This document shows positions 38,293 to 47,007 of a stretch of DNA of 64,000 nt, in pieces. Numbering within the stretch: position 1 is the stretch's first letter; the number at the start of each line of letters is the position of its first letter. Source of the stretch: Moraxella sp. FZFQ2102 (lineage in GTDB: Bacteria > Pseudomonadota > Gammaproteobacteria > Pseudomonadales > Moraxellaceae). The notes beneath the pieces were generated by a model, which did not search any database, was not told where the DNA came from, and saw nothing but the letters and a program-made list of their open reading frames with translations. The translations under genes and the position numbers were made by a program. The DNA is taken from the NCBI RefSeq assembly GCF_024137865.1, contig NZ_CP099960.1, positions 248,001-312,000 of the forward strand. Direction: 5' to 3'.

Positions 38293-39372
38293 ATGAATCA
38301 ATCAGTTTTTGATAGCAGTGGTCAGCATCCCAATGAAGAGTACAATTCAGAGAGTCAATATACCGTTTTGCAGGGCGGGCAACCAACACTTAGGGAAGGC
38401 TTTCCCACTGTGAATGAATCTATTGCAAGAAAATTAGAAGAAGAGAAGCAAGCAAAAGAGATTCAAAAATCCATAGATGAATTTATCTTGAAGTTAAACA
38501 AAAGAGAAAAGTTTATTATAGGATTTTATCTAGATTCTCAATCAGCAGCACGAGACGGAACTCGAAATATTAAAATTGATTCAACCTATTTTGATAACAA
38601 TTACCTTTCTTATGAATTATATAAACTAAACAATTGCATACCTCATGAATATACCAACCTAATAAGTAATTATAAACAGTATTTGATTGAAGATTCAAAT
38701 TATCAAGATCTAAAGACGAATAACAGATGCTTGCTCTATGTTTGGTTTGCATTGTTCGGTTGGGGGTATACGGATGGTTTGGCTTGCTTCTATTATGGTC
38801 TTACAGATTCGCTAGCGGACAATGTAATACATTCGCTAGATGTTTGCCATAATCTGAATATTGATTTTTATGGTTATGGTCCGCAATTACTTTTGGATGA
38901 AAAACTAAAACTCCTTACAAGAAATAAGCGTAATGCTATCAGTCAAGCAATTAAAAACTATCAATTTACTAAACTTGATGTAAGATATGAGAAATGGTTT
39001 GTCTCACTTGAGTATGATGAGCTATGGTGGTGCTATGAGTATATTCAAAAAACATTGCCACCTATTCAGCTACCTGTCGAATATAAGATTTCTAATGATA
39101 AACCCTTTTTACTTGAATATATTCTTTTCAGAATGGATTTGTTTGGAAACAACTGGGATAGGCATGGATATATTAATAAGCTGAAAAAATCCATGATGCA
39201 AAAAAAATATAGAGACAGTAGGAAAAATACAGAGATTATTGATGCTATACTTAAGAAAAACACAGTCAGAAAACTCGATTACCTGGCAAAAGAGTGGAGA
39301 ATGAATCGAATACAAGCTTTAGAAAAGCTGATTGAATTTGGTTATAAAAATGACAGCCCATTTGATGATTAG
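38293..39372 (+). CDS. Unrecognised 359-aa island cargo protein
   Basis: I cannot place this protein. From ATG 38293 (AAGAGAG 8 bases upstream) it has a low-complexity Q/E/S-rich start, a basic helix around residues 45-75, a central aromatic region rich in Tyr, Trp and Phe (WFALFGWGYTDGLACFYYGL), more WxxY clusters, and a C-terminal NTVRKLDYLAKEWRMNRIQA that looks like a ribbon-helix-helix or HTH. No catalytic motif, signal or lipobox is seen. It stands alone, opposite in direction to its neighbours, with its own promoter, next to the integrase: the usual spot for a cargo gene. Confidence 0.75.
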   Translation: MNQSVFDSSGQHPNEEYNSESQYTVLQGGQPTLREGFPTVNESIARKLEEEKQAKEIQKSIDEFILKLNKREKFIIGFYLDSQSAARDGTRNIKIDSTYFDNNYLSYELYKLNNCIPHEYTNLISNYKQYLIEDSNYQDLKTNNRCLLYVWFALFGWGYTDGLACFYYGLTDSLADNVIHSLDVCHNLNIDFYGYGPQLLLDEKLKLLTRNKRNAISQAIKNYQFTKLDVRYEKWFVSLEYDELWWCYEYIQKTLPPIQLPVEYKISNDKPFLLEYILFRMDLFGNNWDRHGYINKLKKSMMQKKYRDSRKNTEIIDAILKKNTVRKLDYLAKEWRMNRIQALEKLIEFGYKNDSPFDD

Positions 39373-39386
39373 TTTATAATTGAAAA

Positions 39387-39417
39387 AATCAGCATGGGTG
39401 ATAAATCCATGCTGATT
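39387..39417. terminator. Terminator shared by the orphan gene and the integrase
   Basis: AATCAGCATGG / CCATGCTGATT, a perfect 11-bp stem with a 9-base loop and TTTTTT on the minus strand, between the convergent genes. Confidence 0.85.
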
Positions 39418-39421
39418 TACT

Positions 39422-40618
39422 TTATTTATCTAGAAGAGATTCCAAATAATCTGCCCAAGCCTGCATCATTTCACGGCGTTTCTCAAGCCACTGAACCCTA
39501 TTGTAAGCGCGACCATTACTATCTCTGACCTGATGCCCAAGCTGTAGCTCAATCATGCGATAATCGTATCCAAAACGCTCTTCTAGGAGCGTACGAGCGA
39601 TAGCACGAAATCCATGGCTTGTTTGCTCTGTACTATCAAATCCCATGCGTCTAATAGCTTGATTGAGTGTATTCCCAGAAAGTGGGCTAACATTACTGGT
39701 TACGGACGGAAAAATGAACTCACTACTGCGAAAAGCTTTCATCTGTTCAAGGATTTCTAAAGCCTGAGTTGATAATGGGTTACACATTTTGACCGCTGTG
39801 GATTTTCTGGTTTTATTTGGTGTATACTCCCAATTGCCATCTTTGATATCATTCCATGTGATGTGTCTAACTTCACCTGGACGAGCAAAAGTCAGCAGAG
39901 TAAAGAGTAGGGCTTTTTTGGTGGTAAAATGCCCATGATAGCCATCGATACACTGAATAAGCTCAGCAAGCCTTGCTTCATCCAATATAGCGGCATTATG
40001 TTTAACTTCGCCTGTTTTAAATACACCACGAAGATTGATAGCTGGATTGGTTTGAATCAACCCAGTAGCAACTGCATAAGTGAAAGTTTTATTCAACATG
40101 GTGCGCATTTTCTCAAGCTTAGCAAAATGACCAGCGCTTTCCACGGGTTTTAATACCGCCATCAAATCAGGTACGGAAATTTCTGAGATGGGTTTATTGC
40201 CCAAGACGGCAATCAACTCATTTTTGTAATTTTCCATTTTTCTAAGTGTGCCATCGGAATAATCCATCGTGTCTAGCCAGTTATTGAAGACGGATTTGAA
40301 ATCGTTGCGTATGGCGTTAAGCTTAGCCTGCTTTTGTTGCTCATCATGAGCTTTTGGATCGATATTCTGAGCAAGTAATGATAAACAATCAGAGCGTACT
40401 TGCCTGGCTTGAGATAGGGATACCTCTGGGTAGCGTCCTATTTTATACATATCTTCTTTAGACTCATAGGGGCGCCGATATTTTAAATACCAAGTTTTGG
40501 TACCTGATACAGCAATAGAAAGCAATAAACCATCGCCATCATAAAGCCGATAGGGTTTATCTTTGGGTTTTGCGTTCGCAATCTCGGTAGCAGTGAGCGG
40601 TTTTGTCGTCTTAGCCAT
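39422..40618 (-). CDS. int: Tyrosine-type integrase (P4/DUF4102 type)
   Basis: 398 residues. N-terminal DUF4102 arm-binding domain (YRLYDGDGLLLSIAVSG, then GRYPEVSLSQAR), core-binding domain, and catalytic domain with R246 (ARPGEVR), H335-xx-R338 (SHGFRAIAR), H362 (LGHQ) and the nucleophile Y372 (AYNRVQWLEKR). It inserts and excises the island at the tRNA-Leu gene, whose 3' end is 174 bases from its start codon. TAAGGGTAAA boxes cover the start codon and upstream region, suggesting it also controls its own expression. Confidence 0.96.
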   Translation of the reverse strand: MAKTTKPLTATEIANAKPKDKPYRLYDGDGLLLSIAVSGTKTWYLKYRRPYESKEDMYKIGRYPEVSLSQARQVRSDCLSLLAQNIDPKAHDEQQKQAKLNAIRNDFKSVFNNWLDTMDYSDGTLRKMENYKNELIAVLGNKPISEISVPDLMAVLKPVESAGHFAKLEKMRTMLNKTFTYAVATGLIQTNPAINLRGVFKTGEVKHNAAILDEARLAELIQCIDGYHGHFTTKKALLFTLLTFARPGEVRHITWNDIKDGNWEYTPNKTRKSTAVKMCNPLSTQALEILEQMKAFRSSEFIFPSVTSNVSPLSGNTLNQAIRRMGFDSTEQTSHGFRAIARTLLEERFGYDYRMIELQLGHQVRDSNGRAYNRVQWLEKRREMMQAWADYLESLLDK

Positions 40619-40679
40619 AAGGGTAAAAAATTTGCCGGTGATAAGGGTAAAATAGCTTTTACCCTTAATTTTACCCTTA
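40618..40679. repeat. Candidate integrase arm-type sites, proximal end
   Basis: Four copies of one decamer: TAAGGGTAAA at 40618-40627 and 40642-40651, and its complement TTTACCCTTA at 40658-40667 and 40670-40679. The first overlaps the int start codon. Two related copies sit inside the other junction at 20931-20952. Confidence 0.6.
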
Positions 40680-40720
40680 TTTTTACGGGATTACTAGGGG
40701 GTAAAAAGGAACCCACCGGA

Positions 40721-40814
40721 CAACAAAAAACCCTTAAAGCTATATACTTCAAGGGTTTTTGTGTATTTTCGAATCCTATCGGACTCTTAAATGGTACCAG
40801 TGGTCGGACTCGAA
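40721..40814. repeat. Proximal attachment-site copy
   Basis: Direct repeat partner of 20786-20879. The 23 bases 40792-40814 lie inside the intact tRNA-Leu gene and are identical in both copies; they are the probable crossover core. The terminator half also repeats, so the element restores both tRNA end and terminator. Confidence 0.85.
40727..40759 (-). terminator. Terminator of tRNA-Leu
   Basis: AAAACCCTT / AAGGGTTTT stem with T tract on the minus strand, about 32 bases after the tRNA CCA end. Confidence 0.7.
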
Positions 40815-40878
40815 CCGACACGCTTTTAAGGGCAACGGATTTTGAATCCGTCGTGTCTACCAATTTCACCACACTGGC
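40792..40878 (-). tRNA. tRNA-Leu (anticodon CAA)
   Basis: 87 bases with CCA encoded. Acceptor stem GCCAGTG / CACTGGT (first pair G-U), discriminator A, D-arm TGGTGAAATTGGTAGACAC, anticodon arm ACGGA-TTCAAAA-TCCGT giving CAA (reads UUG), a variable arm of leucine type and T-arm GGTTCGAGTCC. Its 3' end is the integration site of the island. Confidence 0.95.
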
Positions 40879-41145
40879 ATGTATGGTTAAGCTCATTGGC
40901 TTATGAGTGCGTATTATACACGAAGATTTTGGGGTGTCAAGCATATTTTTGAATTTTTTATTCAAGATTTTCATATTGGAAAAATTTGCCTTATCCATCC
41001 TAAAATCTCTTTATTTTCAATAGATTAAGCCCAATTCTTTTTTTTTGCTTTATCAACCATTCAAGCATTTAACCACTTTCAAAATCATCCCACTGCACGA
41101 ACCTTCATCATCATTGATAAAAAGTGACTGGCAGAATAAACCCCA

Positions 41146-41889
41146 CTATACCACCCCTTCCACGATCTGCTGCAGCACATCTATCAAAAGCTGGCGATCC
41201 ACAGCCTTAGTATTGATCACATAATAGCGATCTTTGGCAACTAAAGTTGCGCTATGGTACACCACACCCTTTTTATCGGTAAATCGTTCAAGACTGACAG
41301 GTACACCAAGCACTGATTCATTCAGCGTCTCAGCAATCATCTCCACAGGCCGATCTGCCGTGATTCGTGTTTCAAAAATCTCAATGCGTGCTTTATTTAT
41401 AGGATTTTCGAACAATCGGTACAGGCTTTGATATGCACCATTAATAAGATTACCTTCATATTCTCGCCCTGTAAGCACAAAACCCTGACTTGTCAATATT
41501 GCAGGTCGCACAGGCTCAAAAGCCAATTTTTGCCGCCTGCCAAAGCGATAAGTCATCTTGGCATGAGTGGCTTGTTTAAACTGTGTGGTCAGCACACCTT
41601 TTAGACTGCCTACAGCATGTAATCTCTTGATGTCATCAGCAGTGATGGCATAATTTTGCGCCGCATTTGCCAAAGCCACATAATGCACATACACAGGCTC
41701 GGTGCTTTCAGGTGCTGTTTGCAAGCTTGTCACCACAGGCTCAACCACGAGCGGCGCATTGTCCGCCTTACCCCCGCGCCAAAATACCACGCCAGAGACA
41801 CCGACCACCGCGACCGCCACGCCAAGCGCGATGGCAAGTTTTTTATTACTGACCTTTGGGACGATATCAGTTTTGGGAAGTAATTTCAT
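41146..41889 (-). CDS. Membrane-anchored protein of unknown function
   Basis: 247 residues. After about 18 cytoplasmic residues comes one membrane helix (about 18-37, LAIALGVAVAVVGVSGVVFW), then an extracytoplasmic domain of about 200 residues without a recognised motif. It begins 2 bases after the yfaE stop, so it is probably the third gene of nrdB-yfaE. That linkage hints at conserved co-expression but not at a shared function. Confidence 0.75.
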   Translation of the reverse strand: MKLLPKTDIVPKVSNKKLAIALGVAVAVVGVSGVVFWRGGKADNAPLVVEPVVTSLQTAPESTEPVYVHYVALANAAQNYAITADDIKRLHAVGSLKGVLTTQFKQATHAKMTYRFGRRQKLAFEPVRPAILTSQGFVLTGREYEGNLINGAYQSLYRLFENPINKARIEIFETRITADRPVEMIAETLNESVLGVPVSLERFTDKKGVVYHSATLVAKDRYYVINTKAVDRQLLIDVLQQIVEGVV

Positions 41890-41891
41890 GC

Positions 41892-42200
41892 TCAGTCATC
41901 CATCGGCGAAGGCTTGGCAAACAGCGATAATTGCTCGGTCGGCGGCAGGTAACTGACCTGCAAACTGCCCGATGCCACACAGCAGCACGCCAACACTTCA
42001 TCATCAGCCAGCTGCACCAAGGGCGGTAGTCGATGATAAAATCCACCCGTCTTGGCAGTCACTCGCATCCGACACGCGCCGCAATAGCCCTGCCGACATT
42101 CATAGCGCACCTGCTTATGCTCGGTGCGAATCATGCCGTCCAGCAAGGTTTCGTTCTCATGCAGATAAAATCGCATCTCGTCTGTAAATACCCAGCCCAT
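41892..42200 (-). CDS. yfaE: 2Fe-2S ferredoxin for ribonucleotide reductase maintenance (YfaE-like)
   Basis: 102 residues from ATG 42200 (ATG 42206 is also possible; open codons run up to 42236). Plant-type [2Fe-2S] ligands C35, C40, C43 in YECRQGYCGACR and a later Cys in ACCC (72-74). YfaE reduces the diferric/met form of the class Ia beta subunit to allow radical repair. It follows nrdB by about 100 bases, as in E. coli. Length exceeds E. coli YfaE (84) through a C-terminal extension. Confidence 0.88.
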   Translation of the reverse strand: MGWVFTDEMRFYLHENETLLDGMIRTEHKQVRYECRQGYCGACRMRVTAKTGGFYHRLPPLVQLADDEVLACCCVASGSLQVSYLPPTEQLSLFAKPSPMDD

Positions 42201-42303
42201 GCCCATGCCTATTAACATCAAGGCGCACCAAATCACAACACCCTATCGCGAATGTCACACATTTGGCACGCCCAAGAAAATTTAATTTTTTAGTAAAATT
42301 TAA

Positions 42304-43434
42304 TTATAATTCAAAATCATCCAAATCCACATCGTCCAAATCGGCATCAATCTGACCGACCAAATAAGTGGTGATTTCGGTTTCTTGAGGCGCAACCTGC
42401 ACATTGTCCGATGACAGCCACGCATTAATCCATGGAATCGGATTGCTCTTAGTCTCAAAAATCGCAGGCAAGCCAATCGCCGCCATACGCGCATTGGTGA
42501 TAAACTCAATATATTGACACAAAATATCGCGGTTTAAGCCAATCATCGACCCATCTTTAAACAAATAATCCGCCCATGCTTTTTCTTGCTCGGCAGCACT
42601 TTTAAAAATCTCAATCGCTTCATCTTGACAAGCCGCCGCGATCTTAACCATCTCAGGGTCATCTTTGCCTTGACGCATGAAATTGATGATATGCTGCGTA
42701 CCATTTAAATGCAAAGCTTCATCGCGTGCGATCATCTTGATAATCTTGGCATTGCCTTCCATCAATTTACGCTCAGCAAAGGCAAAGCTACAAGCGAAAG
42801 ATACATAAAAACGGATGGCTTCTAGCACATTCACCGCGACGATGCACAGGTACAATTGCTTTTTCAGATTTTTTAGATTGACTTCATAAGTGACGCCATC
42901 GACAGTATAACTGCCTTCGCCGTGCAAATCGTACAATTTGGCACAAGTATGCAAATCATCATAATATTTGGCGATGTCAGTGGCGCGCTCTAGGATATAT
43001 TTATTATCAATAATATCATCAAAAATCTTGCTTGGGTCATTGACAACATTGCGGATAATATGCGTGTAGCTGCGCGAGTGAATGGTCTCAGAGAACGACC
43101 AAGTCTCAATCCAAGTTTCAAGCTCAGGAATAGATACCAATGGCAATAGCACGACATTCGGGCTGCGACCTTGGATGCTATCAAGCAGCGTTTGATATTT
43201 TAGATTACTTAAAAAAATATGCTGCTCATGCGCTGATAATTCCGCAAAATCAATGCGGTCTTTTGAGACATCAATCTCTTCAGGTCGCCAAAAAAATGAC
43301 AGCTGCTTTTCGATCAATTGTTCAAAAATCGGGTGCTTTTGTTGGTCGTAGCGTGAGACATTGACAGGCTGACCAAAAAACATCGGCTCTTTGAGCGCAT
43401 CGTTTTTATTTTGGCAAAAAATAGAATAATGCAT
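42304..43434 (-). CDS. nrdB: Class Ia ribonucleotide reductase beta subunit
   Basis: 376 residues, the E. coli NrdB length. Ligand and radical residues are visible: D85 (LLDSIQG), E116 and H119 with radical Tyr Y123 in [16 protein letters not shown], and later EAIRFYVSF and [11 protein letters not shown]. It supplies the tyrosyl radical for reduction of ribonucleotides. nrdA is not adjacent upstream, where a different gene on the other strand begins, so the alpha subunit must be elsewhere. Confidence 0.95.
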   Translation of the reverse strand: MHYSIFCQNKNDALKEPMFFGQPVNVSRYDQQKHPIFEQLIEKQLSFFWRPEEIDVSKDRIDFAELSAHEQHIFLSNLKYQTLLDSIQGRSPNVVLLPLVSIPELETWIETWSFSETIHSRSYTHIIRNVVNDPSKIFDDIIDNKYILERATDIAKYYDDLHTCAKLYDLHGEGSYTVDGVTYEVNLKNLKKQLYLCIVAVNVLEAIRFYVSFACSFAFAERKLMEGNAKIIKMIARDEALHLNGTQHIINFMRQGKDDPEMVKIAAACQDEAIEIFKSAAEQEKAWADYLFKDGSMIGLNRDILCQYIEFITNARMAAIGLPAIFETKSNPIPWINAWLSSDNVQVAPQETEITTYLVGQIDADLDDVDLDDFEL

Positions 43435-43698
43435 GGCAAAAATCCAAATATAATTAAATTCCCAATGCCAAATAATGGCGATTTATGACTTTTTTAAACC
43501 GATAATCTTACCACAAAATAGGGTATTTTTTCCAACCTGTGACAGATTTTTCTTGTGTGTCAAATTAGCGGATAAACTTGCAACATTCGTTTACATTTAT
43601 GCCACTAAAGAGCCAAATATTCTTCTATACAATAAACTTACCAAATATGATTATTATTCTTGTTTGGTAAATTTTCTCAATTAAATAGGTGATTAACA

Positions 43699-44124
43699 AT
43701 GAAAAGCGTTATTAAATTTATCCCTGTAATCGCGCTTATGCTTGGCAGCACAGACGCTCTAGCAAACACCGCACCACATTCTGATGCCGATCAAGCGCGC
43801 AAAAGTGCAGTTAAAACTCGCACAGTCAATTACACTTGCCAAAATGGCGAAAAAGTGTCGGTCAAATACGGCTTTAACAAACAAAACCTACCGACTTACG
43901 CACAAGCTTCATTAAATGGCAAAACTCGCTTCATGCCAATCAACCCATATCGCACCGATGATGTCGGCACTGTATTCGGAGATGAAGACAATTTCAGTCT
44001 GAGTGGCGGCGTTGATGCCAATGCCCTAGCCCTAACCTACAAAAATATCCGTAAATCAAGCATTAATGTTTTAAGCCCAGCTTCAGAAATCATTCATAAA
44101 GGATGCCATGCGGTTAAGAGATAA
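43699..44124 (+). CDS. Adhesin complex protein (ACP)-like secreted protein
   Basis: 141 residues with a Sec signal peptide (residues 1-22, ending DALA). The mature part TVNYTCQNGEKVSVKYGFNK, then LPTYAQASLNGKTRFMPI and a final GC, resembles neisserial Adhesin Complex Protein, a small periplasmic/outer-membrane-associated protein with an MliC-like fold that binds host cells and inhibits lysozyme. Two cysteines (in YTCQNG and KGCHAV) could form its disulphide. Single gene, opposite in direction to nrdB and metZ. Similarity recalled from the family, not computed. Confidence 0.75.
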   Translation: MKSVIKFIPVIALMLGSTDALANTAPHSDADQARKSAVKTRTVNYTCQNGEKVSVKYGFNKQNLPTYAQASLNGKTRFMPINPYRTDDVGTVFGDEDNFSLSGGVDANALALTYKNIRKSSINVLSPASEIIHKGCHAVKR

Positions 44125-44150
44125 TCGCCTACATATCAATAAATCAGCAA

Positions 44151-44183
44151 AAAAAGGTTTGAAAGGTAATTTCAAACCTTTTT
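44151..44183. terminator. Bidirectional terminator, ACP-like gene and metZ
   Basis: AAAAAGGTTTGAAA / TTTCAAACCTTTTT, a 14-bp perfect stem with a 5-base loop between the convergent genes. Confidence 0.9.
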
Positions 44184-44196
44184 ACATAACTAAAGC

Positions 44197-45447
44197 TTAA
44201 AGCGTATCCAATCCACGCGCCAAATCTTTGATAATATCTTCAGCTGCTTCAAGCCCCACAGACAGGCGAATCAAGCCATCATTCACCCCTGCTTCTTGTC
44301 TGGCTTCAGGCGTCATACGAAAATGCGTGGTCGTCGCAGGGTGCGTGATGGTTGATTTTGCATCACCCAAATTATTAGTAATACTAATCACTCGTGTGCT
44401 GTCGATCACCTGCCAAGCTGCCGTTTGATCAGCAACTTCAAAGCCAATAATCGCACCGAATGCGCCTGTAATCGCGCCACCACTGACATGATTCAGCGCG
44501 GTGTGCTGACGCTTAGCGACTTCATGGCTAGGATGCGTCGGCAAACCTGAAAAATGCACGGCTTTAACCTTTGGATGATTGACCAAAAATTCTGCCACAC
44601 GATTGGCATTTTCGCAGTGTGCTTTCATGCGAAGCGATAGTGTTTCCAAGCCCTTTAATAGCACCCACGCATTAAATGGCGATAAGCTAATACCACCTGT
44701 GCGCACCACGCCAAAGGCTTTTTCCATCAACTCATCTGAGCCAACCAACGCACCGCCCAATACACGCCCTTGCCCATCGATGTATTTGCTCGCCGAATGA
44801 ATGACCACATCCGCACCCAAATCCAGTGGCTTTTGGATCGCAGGGGTGGCAAAGCAGTTATCGACGATCAACAGTGCATCATGAGAATGTGCAAGATTAC
44901 TTAAAAATGATAAATCAGCAATTTGCGCCAATGGGTTCGATGGACTTTCACAATACAGCACGCGCGTATTTGGCTGAATTGCCGCTGCCCATGCATCGTT
45001 ATCAAAGCAATCCACATAGCTGACTTCAACGCCAAAAGCCTTAAAATAAGTATCAAACAACGCCACCGATGAGCCAAATAACTGCTTGGCACACAGTAAA
45101 TGATCGCCTGCTTTTAGATAAGCAAGACACATAGTCAAAATCGCCCCCATGCCGCTTGCAGTCGCCACACAGCGTTCACCATTTTCAAGCAATGCTAAAC
45201 GACGCTCAAAAGCGCGCACGGTTGGATTGGTATGGCGGCTATAGACATTGCCTTTTTTATTGCCATTAAAATGATCGGCAGCATCGGCGGCAGATTTATA
45301 CACATAGCTACTGGTGGTGAAAATCGCTTCGCCATGCTCGCCTTCATCCGTGCGATGGTAGCCACCACGCACCGCCAAAGTCTGCTCAAAAAAACCAAGG
45401 CTTGGGTCAAGCGCATCAGATTGCCAATTTGGGTCTAGCTGTGTCAT
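44197..45447 (-). CDS. metZ: O-succinylhomoserine sulfhydrylase
   Basis: 416 residues of the Cys/Met-metabolism PLP family. PLP lysine K221 in IHSASKYIDGQGR, cofactor Asp D196 in LLIVDNCFATP, YSRHTNPT (69-76) and SGMGAI. MetZ makes homocysteine directly from O-succinylhomoserine and sulfide, the product of the cysI-encoded sulfite reductase. GQGR after the lysine and the overall form fit MetZ better than cystathionine gamma-synthase. Monocistronic. Confidence 0.92.
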   Translation of the reverse strand: MTQLDPNWQSDALDPSLGFFEQTLAVRGGYHRTDEGEHGEAIFTTSSYVYKSAADAADHFNGNKKGNVYSRHTNPTVRAFERRLALLENGERCVATASGMGAILTMCLAYLKAGDHLLCAKQLFGSSVALFDTYFKAFGVEVSYVDCFDNDAWAAAIQPNTRVLYCESPSNPLAQIADLSFLSNLAHSHDALLIVDNCFATPAIQKPLDLGADVVIHSASKYIDGQGRVLGGALVGSDELMEKAFGVVRTGGISLSPFNAWVLLKGLETLSLRMKAHCENANRVAEFLVNHPKVKAVHFSGLPTHPSHEVAKRQHTALNHVSGGAITGAFGAIIGFEVADQTAAWQVIDSTRVISITNNLGDAKSTITHPATTTHFRMTPEARQEAGVNDGLIRLSVGLEAAEDIIKDLARGLDTL

Positions 45448-45778
45448 TTGTTATCCTTATTTTGTCAAGAATCGGTGATAAAATCGCCCCTAGCATATCA
45501 TATTTTTGGCAAAATAAGTAGCCAGACAAAAAACCACAACAGCCACTTTTAAGCCAATAAATCCAATCACTGTCCGCTTAAAGCATTTATACAAAATTTC
45601 CATCACTGATTCATTCATCCATAAATTCCTGAATGGAAAATATAAAGTCAATTTTGTTGTTAGAATTTCATATTGATTTTTTGTACAGTATGCTTGTTTG
45701 TTGTGCCAGTGCTTTATTAATGTTTATTTATCAGTACTCAGCTCAATATTTCCTATTCAATATTTTAGGAGAACTACA
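45448..45778. other. Divergent promoter region of metZ and the first sulfate-binding gene
   Basis: 331 bases, AT-rich, between divergent metZ and the sulfate-binding lipoprotein. Both are sulfur genes, so shared control (for example CysB) is plausible, but I could not identify a defined operator. Confidence 0.45.
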
Positions 45779-46825
45779 ATGACAACTTTAAAAAATGGTA
45801 AAATTCTAGCCGTCGCTTTGGGTGCAAGCCTTGCCCTAGCTGCCTGCTCAAAAACCGAACAAAAAACCGAAACCAGCAGCACAGGCGGTATTGAGCTATT
45901 AAATGTATCTTATGATGTGGCGCGTGATTTTTATAAAGATTATAACGAAATCTTCAAAAAGCACTACACCACCACCCATCCTGACGCCAAAATCGAAATC
46001 AAACAATCGCATGGCGGCTCAAGCAAACAGGCTCTATCTGTTAAGAATGGCTTACAAGCCGATGTCGCAACCATGAACCAAGGCTCTGACATCGAACTGC
46101 TTGCCGATGCCAAATTGGTCGATGCCAACTGGCGTCAAGCCTTCCCAAATAACGCCATTCCATTTACGAGTACCATCGTATTTTTGGTGCGTGAAGGCAA
46201 TCCAAAAGGTGTAAAAGACTGGAGCGACCTTGCCAATCAAGGCACAGAAATCGTCATCGCCAACCCAAAAACCACAGGCAACGGTCGCTATGCTTTCCTT
46301 GGTGCGTATGGCTATGGCTTGCACACTTTCAATAAAGACGAAAATAAGACCAAAGAATTTGCCAAACAGTTATTGGGCAATGTCAAGGTATTTGAAAATG
46401 GTGGACGCGCAGCGACGACGACTTTTGCTCAGCGTGGCATCGGCGATGTGCTGATCACCTTTGAAAACGAAGCCAATGTCATCAAAGGTAAATTTGGCAA
46501 TGTTGATATTATTTATCCTAGCTACACAGTCAATGCTGAGAACCCTGTCGCGGTGGTAAAATCAGTCACTGACAGCAAAGGCACGACCGAAGCAGCGACC
46601 GAATATCTCAACTACCTATACAGCGACGAAGCGCAAGAGCTTGCGACCAAATTCTACTTGCGCCCAAGCAATCCTGATATCCTAGCCAAGCACAAAGACA
46701 AATTCCCAGAGATGACTACTTTCTTCCCAAATGATGTCTTTGGTGATTGGGCAAGCATCATGAGCACCTACTTCAGCGAAGGCGGTATTTATGATCAACT
46801 TGCTGTCGCATCACAAAATAAATAA
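45779..46825 (+). CDS. Sulfate-binding lipoprotein (Sbp/CysP-like), copy 1
   Basis: 348 residues from ATG 45779 (AGGAG 7 bases before; codons to 45698 discarded). Lipoprotein signal with ALAAC, lipid on C23. The body is a periplasmic sulfate/thiosulfate-binding fold: LLNVSYDVARDFYKDYNEIF, SHGGSSKQA and TTGNGRYAFLGAYGY are family hallmarks. It would hand sulfate to a CysTWA permease, which is not in the window. A lipid anchor is unusual compared with the soluble E. coli proteins. A paralogue follows. Confidence 0.9.
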   Translation: MTTLKNGKILAVALGASLALAACSKTEQKTETSSTGGIELLNVSYDVARDFYKDYNEIFKKHYTTTHPDAKIEIKQSHGGSSKQALSVKNGLQADVATMNQGSDIELLADAKLVDANWRQAFPNNAIPFTSTIVFLVREGNPKGVKDWSDLANQGTEIVIANPKTTGNGRYAFLGAYGYGLHTFNKDENKTKEFAKQLLGNVKVFENGGRAATTTFAQRGIGDVLITFENEANVIKGKFGNVDIIYPSYTVNAENPVAVVKSVTDSKGTTEAATEYLNYLYSDEAQELATKFYLRPSNPDILAKHKDKFPEMTTFFPNDVFGDWASIMSTYFSEGGIYDQLAVASQNK

Positions 46826-46840
46826 GTAGCAAATCTTTAG

Positions 46841-46868
46841 AATCAGTCAGGTGAAAATCTGGCTGATT
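46841..46868 (+). terminator. Terminator after sulfate-binding gene 1
   Basis: AATCAGTCAG / CTGGCTGATT stem with one mismatch, followed by TTTTT on the plus strand. The two sulfate-binding genes are therefore separate units. Confidence 0.8.
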
Positions 46869-47007
46869 TTTTTGCTTGCGCAAATCTCGTTATTCTTATT
46901 TTGAATAATCATTGCAAGTTTCTGCGTTTTGAAAATCTATAAATTTTCGCTAAATTAAGCACATCAAATGACCACTAATCTTAGTGATGATTTTTAAGGA
47001 AACCCGT

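Larger units (their letters stand above)
20857..40814. mobile_element. Genomic island integrated in tRNA-Leu(CAA), about 20 kb
   Basis: The island is bounded by copies of the tRNA-Leu 3' end and has a tyrosine integrase next to the intact tRNA. Backbone genes (AlpA, Gp3-like factor, YqaJ exonuclease, DUF932, YagK/YfjJ protein) resemble CP4-57/P4-like elements. Cargo is a Fic protein, a six-gene restriction-type operon, umuDC and an unknown gene. No conjugation, capsid or portal genes are present, so mobility would need a helper. The cargo is clearly more AT-rich than flanking core genes. Confidence 0.85.

Noticed and set aside
20857..40791. Full prophage or conjugative element
   Set aside because: No capsid, terminase, portal, tail, relaxase with coupling protein, or type IV secretion genes are present.
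40483..40998. Open frame of 171 codons on the minus strand across the tRNA-Leu gene
   Set aside because: It runs through a tRNA, a terminator and the integrase start; composition and content are non-coding.
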